Assembly: GCF_014596745.1 (NCBI RefSeq)
Contig: NZ_JABTCF010000015.1
Coordinates: 1 to 64,000, forward strand
From: Maribacter aquimaris
Lineage (GTDB): Bacteria; Bacteroidota; Bacteroidia; Flavobacteriales; Flavobacteriaceae
Direction: 5' to 3'
Length of the DNA: 64,000 nucleotides
Numbering within the stretch: position 1 is the stretch's first letter; the number at the start of each line of letters is the position of its first letter. A model generated the notes under the pieces. The model ran no database searches. It had not been told where the DNA came from and saw only the letters and a list, made by a program, of their open reading frames with translations. Below are positions 48,965 through 58,339 of the stretch, in pieces. A program made the translations under genes and the position numbers.

Positions 48965-49726
48965 ATGAACAGAATAAACCAAAAACTCGAAGAGGACAAA
49001 AAAATCCTTTCCATTTATTTTACCGCTGGATATCCAAAACTGAACGACACGGTGAAAATCATTCAAGATCTGGAAAAAAATGGTGTTGACCTGATCGAAA
49101 TCGGATTACCATTTTCAGACCCATTGGCAGATGGCCCTACCATTCAAAAAAGTTCAACGGCGGCATTAAAAAACGGAATGCACACCGAATTACTTTTTGA
49201 ACAGTTAAAGGATATTCGTAAAACGGTATCCATTCCCTTGATCATTATGGGCTATTTTAATCCCATATTCCAGTATGGGGTCGAAGCCTTTTGTAAACGT
49301 TGTCAGGAAATTGGGATAGACGGACTCATTCTCCCCGATTTACCCCTAGATGTGTACCTAAAGGATTATGAAGCCATTTTTGTAAAATACGGACTGATCA
49401 ATGTATTTTTGATTACGCCCCAAACCAGTGATAAACGCATCAAGCAGATCGATAAAGCTTCCAACGGATTCATCTATATGGTAAGTTCGGCGAGTACAAC
49501 AGGAGCCACAACCGGTTTTGGGGAAGAACAAAAAACCTATTTTGGGCGTATTGCGGCACTGAACCTCAACAACCCCCAGATTGTCGGGTTTGGAATCAAT
49601 AATGCCGAAACATTTGACCAAGCGACCCAAACCACTGCAGGGGCCATTATCGGCTCAGCCTTTATCAAACATATAACCCAATTTGGGATTGACACCATCT
49701 CGGATTTTATTAAAACCATTCGCTAA
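48965..49726 (+). CDS. trpA: Tryptophan synthase alpha chain
   Basis: 253 residues, a TIM barrel. 'DLIEIGLPFSDPLADGPTIQ' holds the catalytic Glu and Asp. 'FIYMVSSASTTGATTGF' and 'GFGINNAETF' form the glycerol-phosphate site. It releases indole, which is channelled to TrpB. Last enzyme gene of the operon, 51 bp after trpB. Confidence 0.97.
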   Translation: MNRINQKLEEDKKILSIYFTAGYPKLNDTVKIIQDLEKNGVDLIEIGLPFSDPLADGPTIQKSSTAALKNGMHTELLFEQLKDIRKTVSIPLIIMGYFNPIFQYGVEAFCKRCQEIGIDGLILPDLPLDVYLKDYEAIFVKYGLINVFLITPQTSDKRIKQIDKASNGFIYMVSSASTTGATTGFGEEQKTYFGRIAALNLNNPQIVGFGINNAETFDQATQTTAGAIIGSAFIKHITQFGIDTISDFIKTIR

Positions 49727-49729
49727 ACT

Positions 49730-49954
49730 ATGGAATTCATCAACAATTGGAAACTTGTCATTTTGCTTTGCCTAACCCTGGGTTTGGCCCCTTTTTTTCC
49801 TGAACCCCATATCTGGGGTAAAATCCGTTGGATTACGGGTGGCGCAAACGGCATGGCCTTTATGGACTGGTTTGATGTGCTTTTGCATGGTTTCCCTTTT
49901 ATCCTTTTGATCCGACTGATTATTTTAAAGGTAATCGGCTTGTTGAAAAACTAG
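49730..49954 (+). CDS. Small membrane protein of unknown function
   Basis: 74 residues, starting 3 bp after the trpA stop codon, so it is part of the trp transcript. Two hydrophobic spans (WKLVILLCLTLGLAPFF, about 6-22, and the C-terminal FPFILLIRLIILKVIGLL) flank 'PEPHIWGKIRWITGGANGMAFMDWFDVLLHG', which contains four Trp. I do not recognise a named family. Similar small proteins occur in other Bacteroidota. Its own Trp richness in a trp operon may be chance. Confidence 0.75.
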   Translation: MEFINNWKLVILLCLTLGLAPFFPEPHIWGKIRWITGGANGMAFMDWFDVLLHGFPFILLIRLIILKVIGLLKN

Positions 49955-49985
49955 AAATGCCTACTTTTAAATTCTTATCCCAATA

Positions 49986-51488
49986 ATGAAAATGAAGAAA
50001 ATTGTCGCCTTATTTCTAGTTTTAACCTCAGGGTATGCTATCGCCCAGGATGATGATGATTTAAAAACATATATCAGCCATACTATCAATGAATTACAGG
50101 AATTCGTAGCCATACCCAATGATGCTCTGGATCATGCGGATATCAACAGAAACCTGACCTGGCTGACCAAGAAGTTCAATGAAAGGGGATTTAACTCGAG
50201 TATTTTACCCACCACTGGGGAATCGTTGTTCTTTGCGGCCTTACCCATGGAAGACAATAAACCCACCATTCTATTTTATATGCATCTTGATGGGCAATCG
50301 GTTGACCCTACCAAATGGGATCAACCCAACCCATATCATGTCGTATTGAAATCAAAAGATGGTGATCAATGGAAAACCCAACCTTTTGATAGCCTAACGA
50401 ACAACCTTAATTATGACTGGCGGCTTTTTGGCCGTTCAACGTCGGATGACAAGGGTCCTATTGTTATGTTGTTGAACACCATTGATCTTTTGAAAAAAAA
50501 TAATGTTTCCCTTCCTTTCAATGTCAAGGTAATCTTGGATAGTGAGGAGGAAAAAAGCAGTAAACCACTTCCCCAGGCGGTAAAAGAATACCGCGATTTG
50601 TTTAAAGCTGATTTCCTGGTCATTAATGATGGCCCTGTACATGTATCCGGGAAACCTACCGTTGTTTATGGTTGCAGAGGCATAACCACGCTCACTTTAA
50701 CCACCTACGGCCCCCTAAAACCGCAACATAGTGGGCATTATGGCAATTACGCCCCCAATCCCGGCTTTCAATTGGCACAACTGTTGGCCAGTATGAAGGA
50801 TGCAAATGGAAAAGTATTGATCAACGGCTATTATGACGGTATTACGTTGGATCCAACAACCATGGAAATTCTAAAAAATGTCCCTGATGATGCCACGACC
50901 ATCAATAATAACCTATCGATAAAAACACCGGAACAAGTAGGTAGTTTTTATCAGGAGTCATTGCAATACCCTTCATTGAATATTCGTGGATTAAGTTCCG
51001 GATGGGTAGGTGAAAAAGCACGGACCATCATTCCAGAAAGCGCCACTGCCGAAATTGATATGCGTTTGGTACCTGAATCCGATGGAACGAAATTGAAAGG
51101 CCTTGTCAAGAAACATATCGAAAACCAAGGATTTTATATCATGGATAAGCTTCCTTCCAAAGAGGATCGTATGGCACATGACAAAATAATCACTATCACT
51201 GAGGGCTCTGTAACCAATGCCTTCAGAACCGACTTGAATAATGCCTATGGGAATTTCTTGGTCGATGTCCTCAAAGAATCCTTTGCGGAGGATGTGGTTC
51301 AAATTCGGATTATGGGAGGAACGGTCCCTATTGGACCTTTTATCAGCGAATTGAAGATTCCTGCTTTCATTGTCCCCATGGTAAACGCCGACAACAATCA
51401 GCACAGTCCCAATGAAAATCTAAAAATCGGTCAAATTGCCTATGGCATCAAAGCCTTTTACGGGATATTAAGTACGCCTATGGATTGA
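49986..51488 (+). CDS. Secreted M20 family metallopeptidase
   Basis: 500 residues. The signal peptide (MKMKKIVALFLVLTSGYAIAQ) sends it to the periplasm. The M20 metal ligands appear in order: His in YMHLDGQSVD, Asp in GRSTSDDKGP, the Glu pair in LDSEEEKSS (catalytic base and ligand), Asp in VINDGPVH and His near the C-terminus in NNQHSPNE. The dimerisation insert (VYGCRGITTLTLTTYG to about residue 380) is present. It is probably a dipeptidase or carboxypeptidase for peptide nutrition. It lies downstream of the trp cluster, and co-transcription is uncertain. Confidence 0.9.
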   Translation: MKMKKIVALFLVLTSGYAIAQDDDDLKTYISHTINELQEFVAIPNDALDHADINRNLTWLTKKFNERGFNSSILPTTGESLFFAALPMEDNKPTILFYMHLDGQSVDPTKWDQPNPYHVVLKSKDGDQWKTQPFDSLTNNLNYDWRLFGRSTSDDKGPIVMLLNTIDLLKKNNVSLPFNVKVILDSEEEKSSKPLPQAVKEYRDLFKADFLVINDGPVHVSGKPTVVYGCRGITTLTLTTYGPLKPQHSGHYGNYAPNPGFQLAQLLASMKDANGKVLINGYYDGITLDPTTMEILKNVPDDATTINNNLSIKTPEQVGSFYQESLQYPSLNIRGLSSGWVGEKARTIIPESATAEIDMRLVPESDGTKLKGLVKKHIENQGFYIMDKLPSKEDRMAHDKIITITEGSVTNAFRTDLNNAYGNFLVDVLKESFAEDVVQIRIMGGTVPIGPFISELKIPAFIVPMVNADNNQHSPNENLKIGQIAYGIKAFYGILSTPMD

Positions 51489-51579
51489 CCCCAACAATCA
51501 CGGTAACCACAACAGCTGTGAAGGTTATTTTGTAGTAAGGGAAACCATTCCATTTTGGGAAACATCCGTTTTATATGGG

Positions 51580-52305
51580 CTATAATCCCGTAGCCAACAT
51601 CTCCTTGGCCTTTTTTATATACTCCTGATGCAACTTATAGCTTGGTTTTGACATACCCACTGATTCGGTGGAAATATCATTTAGGATGGTTCTTGCCTTT
51701 TCAGTTTGTCCGTTTCGGATATAAAATTTAGCCAGTCCCAATCGTTCTTGATATCTACTGTAGGGAGCATTGAACTGCTCAAGGAGTGTTTCCGCCATGG
51801 CGATGTCCCCCGTTTTTTCCAAAGCCAACCCATATAAGAACATGGCCTTTGACTTCTTGAATCTAGGAGAATCCTCAATGACCTTAATTTTTGCAATTAC
51901 CTCCGTATATTGTTCGGAGTAATAAAGAGCCTCAATAAGATTCGAGTTGGCATAATAATCCTTTTCAAAAGTTCCTTTTAGGGAAGACTTATAAAGTTCA
52001 ATGGCCCTTTCATACTGTTCGGACCCAAGATAGGCGTCCGCCAAAGCGACCCTATTCTCGAAGGTGTCGGAAAAATCCAGCTTTTTCTCAAGATCGGCAA
52101 TTTTCTTCGTTGGATTGATCACTGCGGTTAAGCCTTCTTGAACCTTCCCGATATCCTGCTTCTGAAAAACATACAAAAACAGATACAACAACGAACCCAA
52201 AAGGGGTATAAATAAGATTACGAAATACCAATAAAACTGATTTCTATTCACAAAACAATGATAAAGACAATACCCTTGTAATGCGATAATGAAATAATAA
52301 TACAT
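51580..52305 (-). CDS. Membrane protein with PLDc_N-like N-terminus and TPR repeats
   Basis: 241 residues. Two hydrophobic segments (YYYFIIALQGYCLYHCF and YWYFVILFIPLLGSLLYLFLYVF) resemble the phospholipase D nuclease N-terminal membrane domain. After residue 75 come TPR-like helices (NRVALADAYLGSEQYERAIELYKSSLKG; AMFLYGLALEKTGDIAMAETLLEQF; RLGLAKFYIRNGQTEKARTILNDI). No catalytic domain follows. It is probably an inner-membrane scaffold; function unknown. Confidence 0.78.
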   Translation of the reverse strand: MYYYFIIALQGYCLYHCFVNRNQFYWYFVILFIPLLGSLLYLFLYVFQKQDIGKVQEGLTAVINPTKKIADLEKKLDFSDTFENRVALADAYLGSEQYERAIELYKSSLKGTFEKDYYANSNLIEALYYSEQYTEVIAKIKVIEDSPRFKKSKAMFLYGLALEKTGDIAMAETLLEQFNAPYSRYQERLGLAKFYIRNGQTEKARTILNDISTESVGMSKPSYKLHQEYIKKAKEMLATGL

Positions 52306-52373
52306 AGTGCTATACGTTAAATCCTGATTAAAGGTCTACATCCTTTCACTCTATTTCAACCCGGGAATAAATC

Positions 52374-54917
52374 TTAAGCCGAATTTCTACTAGCATTAAT
52401 ATTCCCATAAAGAGATCTTGTAACAATTTTCTCATACAGCTCCTTATAGGTCGTGTTTTGACCTATTTTCTGTAATGCATATTGTTGAATTACCAATAGC
52501 GGAAGAACGATGTTTTCCCTTATTTGGATAGACTCCCTAGATATAGCTTCATTTTCCATCAAAACATCGTAACCGGAAATCAGTAACAACATCTCTTTGG
52601 ATAGTTCATACTCTTTATGCAGGATATTCCAAAATTCACCATATTTTTCATCCTCTTTCATATAACTGGTGAGTTCAAAATAACATTTGGTAAGTGACAT
52701 CATACTATTATGCATCAAAGCCTTGAAAAAAGGAACCTCTTTGTACATTTTCTTCAATTCCCTAAGTCTACCCGATTCCCGGATCGTCTTAATCGCCGTA
52801 CCAATTCCAAAATACCCTGGGACATTTTGTTTTAATTGGCTCCAAGACCCCACGAAGGAGATAGCCCTTAGGTCACTCAAAGTCAATTTTGCCTTATTAC
52901 CCCGTTTTCCGGGTCTACTACCAATATTGGCTTTTTGGTAATACTTAAGCGTACTTCTATTTTCCAGATACGAAATAAACATTTCATGCTGCTTCAATGC
53001 ATCGTATTTGGCAAAACTCAATTCGGACAATTCCTCAAGAAGTTTACGGTGTTCCTTGGAAATCACGTTTTCCTTACCAAAAAGATTATTCGACAATCCT
53101 GCGGTCAACAATTGCTCACTATTGTGCTTAAACTGTTCCTTGGTGCCATACGTACTCGTTATGGTCTGCCCTTGAATGGTAAGTTGTATTTCATGGTTGG
53201 CGATATCCTTGGTCTGTGAGGCATAAAAACGATGTGTTTTACCACCACCACGGGCTGGTGGACCTCCACGCCCGTCAAAAAACAAGGCCTTGACATGGTT
53301 CTTTTTACAAACCTTGGAAAGCTGTTCTTTGGTTTTTAGAATGGACCAGTTGGCCTTGACATACCCTCCATCCTTTGTGCCATCGGAGAAACCGAGCATC
53401 ATGGTCTGACTGTCTTTTCGCTGGTTTAAATGACTGCGATATTCGGGTAGATCAAATAAATATTGCATAACACCCTCGGCTTCCGACATGCCCTTCATCG
53501 TTTCGAATAGCGGGATTATATCAAAGGTGATATTATCATCTTGCCATCCACTCCATCTAAACAAGCCATAAACAAACAATACAGAGAAAATATCCTCTGA
53601 ATTACTGATGATATATCGATTACAGCCATCCTCTCCATTTTTGGCTTGTATTTCCTTTAGTTGTTGTATGTTCAATAAAGTATCACGCACTATGTCCTCG
53701 TACGTATCTGGATCGGCTTTGATGTTTTCGTTTACCAACAAATTCACCAATTCCGACTCTGAGAGCTCATCCAAACTTTCCTTGATATATCCGTTATCCT
53801 TTAAAATAGTTTCAACGACCAAAATATGTTTGCTATGGTCTTGACGAATATCCAAAGTGGCAAAGTGTGTCTTGAAGATCTTTACCTTATCAATAAAATG
53901 ATCTAGCATTCCTAGATAGAGTCCATGATAATCGTCCCGTAATAGCTCCCGCATGGTCATTAGGGGATCTACGATCTCCTGAAAGGAAATACTCTTTGCC
54001 GGATTGAACATTGCCGAGTACAATTTACTGCGCAATTCCTTTAAAGGACCTTGAACCTTTTTAAAGGTTAATTTTTTCTGTAGGGACTTCAGATCATTAT
54101 AATAACATTTCATGAGATTCAACCGAAGATCATCGGCCACGTTCTTGGTTATTTCCGCGGTCACAAAAGGATTACCATCCCTATCGCCCCCTGGCCAGAA
54201 CCCAAGCTTCATGATATTATGATTCTCAAAATCATCATTATCGATATTCTCTTTTATATACGCATACAAATCGCCCATGGCGTCATAATACACATTCCTT
54301 AGGATATAAATGATATTCTTAGCCTCGTCGAAAGGGGTTGGCTTTTGACTATTGATCAATGAAGTAAGACCCAATTGCTGTAAGGTCACATCAATATCGT
54401 CTATTTTATTATCCACAATAAGGGATCGAAGATCATTCATGATATCAAGAACGGCCGGAGTATAGAATTGGGTCGGGTGGGCCGTCAAAACGATCCGCGC
54501 ACTAAACGTTGATAATTTTTCGGCAACCTTGTCCCAACTTTTGGTTCTATTGACCAGTTGGAAGTAATCCTTGATCGAAAGTGAATCGCTATGCTCCTGA
54601 AGCTTCGGAAAGGCAGCATCCTCAACACTATCGTACAATACAACCTGTCTTTCAACATATTGAATGATTCGGAACATAAAATCTATCTGGTCCTTTTCTT
54701 CCTTGATATTCACATAATTCTTGAAGAATGATTCAAGAATATCCTGGGGATTAAGTCCTTCTTTAAGCCCTTGTTTGGATTGATGGTGTAAAAGTGGCAC
54801 GACCATACCCACATTCTCAATATTCCTATATGGAAGATTCAGAAACAGACTGTTGTAGACATTGAACTTATTCTGTACCGATTTTTTAAACTCCTCTAAT
54901 CTTTCTGTTTGATGCAT
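52374..54917 (-). CDS. ppc: Phosphoenolpyruvate carboxylase
   Basis: 847 residues, slightly short of the usual 880-930. It fixes bicarbonate on PEP to give oxaloacetate. Motifs are VLTAHPTQ with the catalytic His (near residue 152), 'GFWPGGDRDGNPFVTAEIT', 'MLGFSDGTKDGGYVKANW' and the mobile loop FDGRGGPPARGGGKTHRF. Many characterised enzymes end in a conserved NTG; this one ends NINASRNSA. It is a stand-alone gene. Confidence 0.94.
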   Translation of the reverse strand: MHQTERLEEFKKSVQNKFNVYNSLFLNLPYRNIENVGMVVPLLHHQSKQGLKEGLNPQDILESFFKNYVNIKEEKDQIDFMFRIIQYVERQVVLYDSVEDAAFPKLQEHSDSLSIKDYFQLVNRTKSWDKVAEKLSTFSARIVLTAHPTQFYTPAVLDIMNDLRSLIVDNKIDDIDVTLQQLGLTSLINSQKPTPFDEAKNIIYILRNVYYDAMGDLYAYIKENIDNDDFENHNIMKLGFWPGGDRDGNPFVTAEITKNVADDLRLNLMKCYYNDLKSLQKKLTFKKVQGPLKELRSKLYSAMFNPAKSISFQEIVDPLMTMRELLRDDYHGLYLGMLDHFIDKVKIFKTHFATLDIRQDHSKHILVVETILKDNGYIKESLDELSESELVNLLVNENIKADPDTYEDIVRDTLLNIQQLKEIQAKNGEDGCNRYIISNSEDIFSVLFVYGLFRWSGWQDDNITFDIIPLFETMKGMSEAEGVMQYLFDLPEYRSHLNQRKDSQTMMLGFSDGTKDGGYVKANWSILKTKEQLSKVCKKNHVKALFFDGRGGPPARGGGKTHRFYASQTKDIANHEIQLTIQGQTITSTYGTKEQFKHNSEQLLTAGLSNNLFGKENVISKEHRKLLEELSELSFAKYDALKQHEMFISYLENRSTLKYYQKANIGSRPGKRGNKAKLTLSDLRAISFVGSWSQLKQNVPGYFGIGTAIKTIRESGRLRELKKMYKEVPFFKALMHNSMMSLTKCYFELTSYMKEDEKYGEFWNILHKEYELSKEMLLLISGYDVLMENEAISRESIQIRENIVLPLLVIQQYALQKIGQNTTYKELYEKIVTRSLYGNINASRNSA

Positions 54918-55072
54918 AGCCTTTAATAAATGTACCCTTATTTCACACGGATACGGATTTACTCACCTCGTTTGACTTGACAAATATCGGTATATTACAC
55001 ATACCATTATTTGCTTATTTTACCAAATAACAAAATAAGGTACTGTTACCATAAAAGCAACACTAAAAGCAA

Positions 55073-55771
55073 TTAAATATCTGATGGTTCATCTTTAATC
55101 CCTTTAAAAAAGGGCCTGTATTGCAACTCCCTATAATCCAAGGTGTTGAACTTCGGGTTTTCCGCCTTTAACATCTTGTAGTGCAACAGGCTTCCAACTG
55201 CCCTATTGGCAGCCCCGGAAGGTGCGGTCAAGGAAACGGTTTCTATCACTCTTCGCCCCCCTTCTTTCGAGGGCAGGCAAAACCGGTGTATTCTTGGTAC
55301 TTGGGAATCTACCAGTTCCAATTTGATTTGGTGCGCTTTCAAATGCCGTCGAAAAAAATATTCCGGACCGTTTTTACTGTTCCCTCCTGTGAACAGCAGG
55401 GTATCGACCTTATCGTACTTTTTAAGATACCCAATAAGGTTTCTAAGTTGTATATTCTGCATTCCCAGATCCGAAGCATCTATTTTGACACGTTCAGCAC
55501 TTTGAACGATATCACATATTCCAATCTTGTGTTGTACCAAAAACCTTTTTCGTTGTGCAATGGCCTCCTCACTTGTTTCAAATTTCAAATCCAATTGAAA
55601 AATCCTATCAAGGATGGTCCACAATTGTCCATCCCTACTGCCATAACAGAAATCGACATCGCCCTCCTTCAACAGACCCATTGTAAATCTCGGAGGCGGC
55701 AAGGTCCCGACAATCAATTTCGTTGCTTCCTTAAACAGAAAGGGTTCATAAGGATGGGAATGGAAAAACAT
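55073..55771 (-). CDS. Uracil-DNA glycosylase superfamily protein
   Basis: 232 residues, soluble. 'KLIVGTLPPPRFTMG' (about 18-32) corresponds to the first active-site motif and 'TAPSGAANRAVGS' (about 185-197) to the second motif, the DNA-intercalating loop. 'CYGSRDGQLWTILDRIF' resembles the family's aromatic-rich stretch. Likely removes deaminated bases; uracil or hypoxanthine specificity cannot be decided. Divergent from bTHX. Confidence 0.8.
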   Translation of the reverse strand: MFFHSHPYEPFLFKEATKLIVGTLPPPRFTMGLLKEGDVDFCYGSRDGQLWTILDRIFQLDLKFETSEEAIAQRKRFLVQHKIGICDIVQSAERVKIDASDLGMQNIQLRNLIGYLKKYDKVDTLLFTGGNSKNGPEYFFRRHLKAHQIKLELVDSQVPRIHRFCLPSKEGGRRVIETVSLTAPSGAANRAVGSLLHYKMLKAENPKFNTLDYRELQYRPFFKGIKDEPSDI

Positions 55772-55902
55772 ATCGTTTATCTAGGGCTTAGCGGAAAAAA
55801 GTTTGATTTAGCCAATCTGCCATACCGTTTTGAATGATTGCAAACTTTATTGACAATCTCTTATAAAATCAGTACTTTTAAAGGTAACAAAAAATCATAA
55901 CT

Positions 55903-56031
55903 ATGGGAAGAGGGGACAAAAAGTCGAGAAAAGGAAAAATCGCCAACAATTCATATGGGGCGAGAAGACCTAGAAAAATAAAGAAAAGACCTACCGTAGA
56001 AGAAAAAATAGATATCAAAAAAAAGAAGTAA
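55903..56031 (+). CDS. 30S ribosomal protein bTHX
   Basis: A 42-residue gene, MGRGDKKSRKGKIANNSYG..., then Arg/Lys-rich 'ARRPRKIKKRPTVEEKIDIKKKK'. The start G(K/R)GDKKSR(K/R)GKI and 'YGxRRP' are typical of the THX protein of Thermus and Bacteroidota, which fits into a cavity at the top of the 30S head. A plausible promoter is TTG (55850-55852), 20 nt, TACTTTTA (55873-55880). Its stop is only 3 bp from the stop of the convergent lipoprotein gene. Confidence 0.9.
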   Translation: MGRGDKKSRKGKIANNSYGARRPRKIKKRPTVEEKIDIKKKK

Positions 56032-56034
56032 ACC

Positions 56035-56400
56035 CTAATCCACCACAAAATCCAAGGTGACATTCCCTTCTGCGTCCAATCCTATTTCATAGGTATAATA
56101 CCCGAAAGGCAATGGGGTCTCACCAACAAAGTCGATAGGTTGTAACACATAAGTTTCCCCTTCGGCAGAAATACTGATATAATCATACGTGTAGGCTGTT
56201 TCATATTCCAGATAATCGCTATAGGAATCCGGAGCTACATTGGTATGTACCATTTCCGCCCCACCAACTTGTATGGAATCGTATTGTAAGGCACTTACGT
56301 TTTTTACACGTATCTGCACACCGTTCAATTCATCATCGCGATCCGTACAACCGACAACGAATACAAACACACTAAAAGTTAAAATAAGGAACCGTTTCAT
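56035..56400 (-). CDS. Small lipoprotein of unknown function
   Basis: 121 residues. It has a lipoprotein signal peptide with lipobox (MKRFLILTFSVFVFVVGC; Cys18) followed by Thr-Asp-Arg-Asp. The mature part is acidic and appears all-beta (SIQVGGAEMVHTNVAPDSYSDYLEYE, YTYEIGLDAEGNVTLDFVVD). I recognise no named domain. Envelope location is likely. It converges on the bTHX gene with no room for a terminator between them. Confidence 0.8.
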   Translation of the reverse strand: MKRFLILTFSVFVFVVGCTDRDDELNGVQIRVKNVSALQYDSIQVGGAEMVHTNVAPDSYSDYLEYETAYTYDYISISAEGETYVLQPIDFVGETPLPFGYYTYEIGLDAEGNVTLDFVVD

Positions 56401-56454
56401 ACTACGCTTTGAATTGTTTCTGTATGAGTAAAACGGTGTAAGTACAAAAATATT

Positions 56455-57216
56455 CTATCGAACAAAAACAGGTTCGTGCTCTTTTAAGGTATGTTCCTTA
56501 CTGAACATGTAATCATCACCATTGAAAGCGCGAAGTCCGTCCAAGGTTTTTACATCCTTATCCAAAATATAACGCACCATGGAACCCCTTGCTTTTTTTG
56601 CAAAGAAACTTATGATCTTGAGTTTATCGTTCTTCCAATCCTTAAAAATTGGGGTTATTACAGGTACTTTGAGTTTTTTGGTATCCAGTGCGCTAAAATA
56701 TTCCTTGCTGGCCAAATTTATAAACAACTCATCATCTTCCAATTCACTATTCAAATGGTCAGTCAATTCCTTTTTCCAAAATTCGTAAAGGTTCTTTTTA
56801 CGACCTACCTTCAACGATGTACCCATTTCAAGACGATACGGTTGAATCAAATCAAACGGTTTTAAAATGCCGTACAAACCGGATAATATGCGTAGCGTAT
56901 CCTGAAGTTTATCAAAACGCTCCCCCGCAATCGAATAAGCATCGATTCCCTGGTAGACATCCCCATTAAAAGCATAGATGGCAGGTCTAGCGTTCGATGG
57001 ATCAAACGGTACGGAAAATTTCTGGTTACGCTCCCAGTTAAGTTCCGCAAGGTTATTCGAAATACCCATTAATTCTGCCAATGCACTGGGTTTCTTCTTC
57101 GCCAGTACCTTGTTCAACTTTTCTGCCTGCGCTATAAAACGAGGCTGTGAAAACCTTTCAGTGGGTAATTCGCGTTCAAAATCCAGTGACTTTGCCGGAG
57201 AAACAACAATTTTCAT
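56455..57216 (-). CDS. yaaA: Peroxide stress protein YaaA (UPF0246)
   Basis: 253 residues, typical. '[27 protein letters not shown]', '[20 protein letters not shown]', '[10 protein letters not shown]'-like [13 protein letters not shown] and '[12 protein letters not shown]' match the YaaA family. In E. coli YaaA lowers free intracellular iron and limits oxidative DNA damage. Cytoplasmic, single gene. Confidence 0.94.
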   Translation of the reverse strand: MKIVVSPAKSLDFERELPTERFSQPRFIAQAEKLNKVLAKKKPSALAELMGISNNLAELNWERNQKFSVPFDPSNARPAIYAFNGDVYQGIDAYSIAGERFDKLQDTLRILSGLYGILKPFDLIQPYRLEMGTSLKVGRKKNLYEFWKKELTDHLNSELEDDELFINLASKEYFSALDTKKLKVPVITPIFKDWKNDKLKIISFFAKKARGSMVRYILDKDVKTLDGLRAFNGDDYMFSKEHTLKEHEPVFVR

Positions 57217-57313
57217 ATGAATCTGTTTTACAGGTAAAAATAAAAAGGATTTGGATAGAAAACCACCTTAACCGAAAAGTAGTTATCAATACCGATATAA
57301 ATGAAATTTATAC

Positions 57314-58336
57314 TTACTTGCTATGCTTGGCGTACTCTTGCCATTTGGCAATACAATTCGCCATATCCTCCGGAAGCTCGGAATTGAAACGCATGAACTC
57401 ACCCGTTACAGGATGTACAAAACCCAGGGTCTTGGCATGCAAGGCCTGTCGTGGCAAGATCTTAAAGGCATTTTCGACAAACTGTTTGTATTTTGTGAAT
57501 GTGGTGCCTTTCAATATTCTGTCCCCTCCATATCGTTCATCATTAAAAAGGGTGTGCCCTATATATTTCATATGCACACGTATTTGATGCGTACGACCTG
57601 TTTCCAATTTACAGGACAATAAGGTAACATACCCCAAACGCTCCAAAACCTTATAATGCGTAACAGCCTCCTTACCTTCATCGCCCATAGGGAAAACATG
57701 CATCTGCAAGCGATTTTTAGGATTTCTGGCAATATGGCCCTCAACAGTACCTTGGTCATCCTCGACATTGCCCCAAACCAATGCAATATACTCCCGTTCA
57801 GATGTTTTGTCGAAAAATTGTTTGGACAGATGCGTCATTGCCGCCTCGGTCTTAGCCACCACTAAAAGTCCTGAGGTATCCTTATCAATACGGTGTACCA
57901 ATCCGGGACGTTCGTTTTCGTTCGTTGGTAAATCCTTTGTATGGAACAATAAGGCATTGATCAAGGTGCCTGAGTAATTGCCATGCCCAGGATGTACGAC
58001 CATGCCAGCCGGTTTATTGACCACTAACAGCGCATCGTCCTCATAAACAATATCCAAGGGGATATCTTCCGGCGTCAATAATAACTCGTGCGGAGGATGC
58101 TCAAATAGAACCCTTACCTCATCCCCTGCCTTTACCTTGTAATTCTGTTTTACGATCTGTTCATTGACCCAGATATGACCGTCCTTTGCAGCTTGTTGTA
58201 TTTTATTACGGGTGGCATTTTCGATGAAATTCATCAAATATTTATCCACACGAAGCGGATCCTGCCCTTTTGAAGCGACGAACCTATGGTGTTCATATAG
58301 TTCTTCCTCGCTGGGTTCTTGAATATGTGGTCCCAT
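57314..58336 (-). CDS. RluA-family 23S rRNA pseudouridine synthase (RluD type)
   Basis: 340 residues. The N-terminal S4 domain (DPLRVDKYLMNFIENATRNKIQQAAKDGHIWVNEQ, about 27-62) is followed by the catalytic domain with the catalytic Asp151 in HRIDKDTSGLLVVAK and 'GRTHQIRVHMKYIGHTLFNDERYGG'. It is predicted to modify 23S rRNA helix 69. It lies 3 bp after the PASTA-protein gene, a conserved neighbourhood in Bacteroidota. Confidence 0.92.
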   Translation of the reverse strand: MGPHIQEPSEEELYEHHRFVASKGQDPLRVDKYLMNFIENATRNKIQQAAKDGHIWVNEQIVKQNYKVKAGDEVRVLFEHPPHELLLTPEDIPLDIVYEDDALLVVNKPAGMVVHPGHGNYSGTLINALLFHTKDLPTNENERPGLVHRIDKDTSGLLVVAKTEAAMTHLSKQFFDKTSEREYIALVWGNVEDDQGTVEGHIARNPKNRLQMHVFPMGDEGKEAVTHYKVLERLGYVTLLSCKLETGRTHQIRVHMKYIGHTLFNDERYGGDRILKGTTFTKYKQFVENAFKILPRQALHAKTLGFVHPVTGEFMRFNSELPEDMANCIAKWQEYAKHSK

Positions 58337-58339
58337 ATA

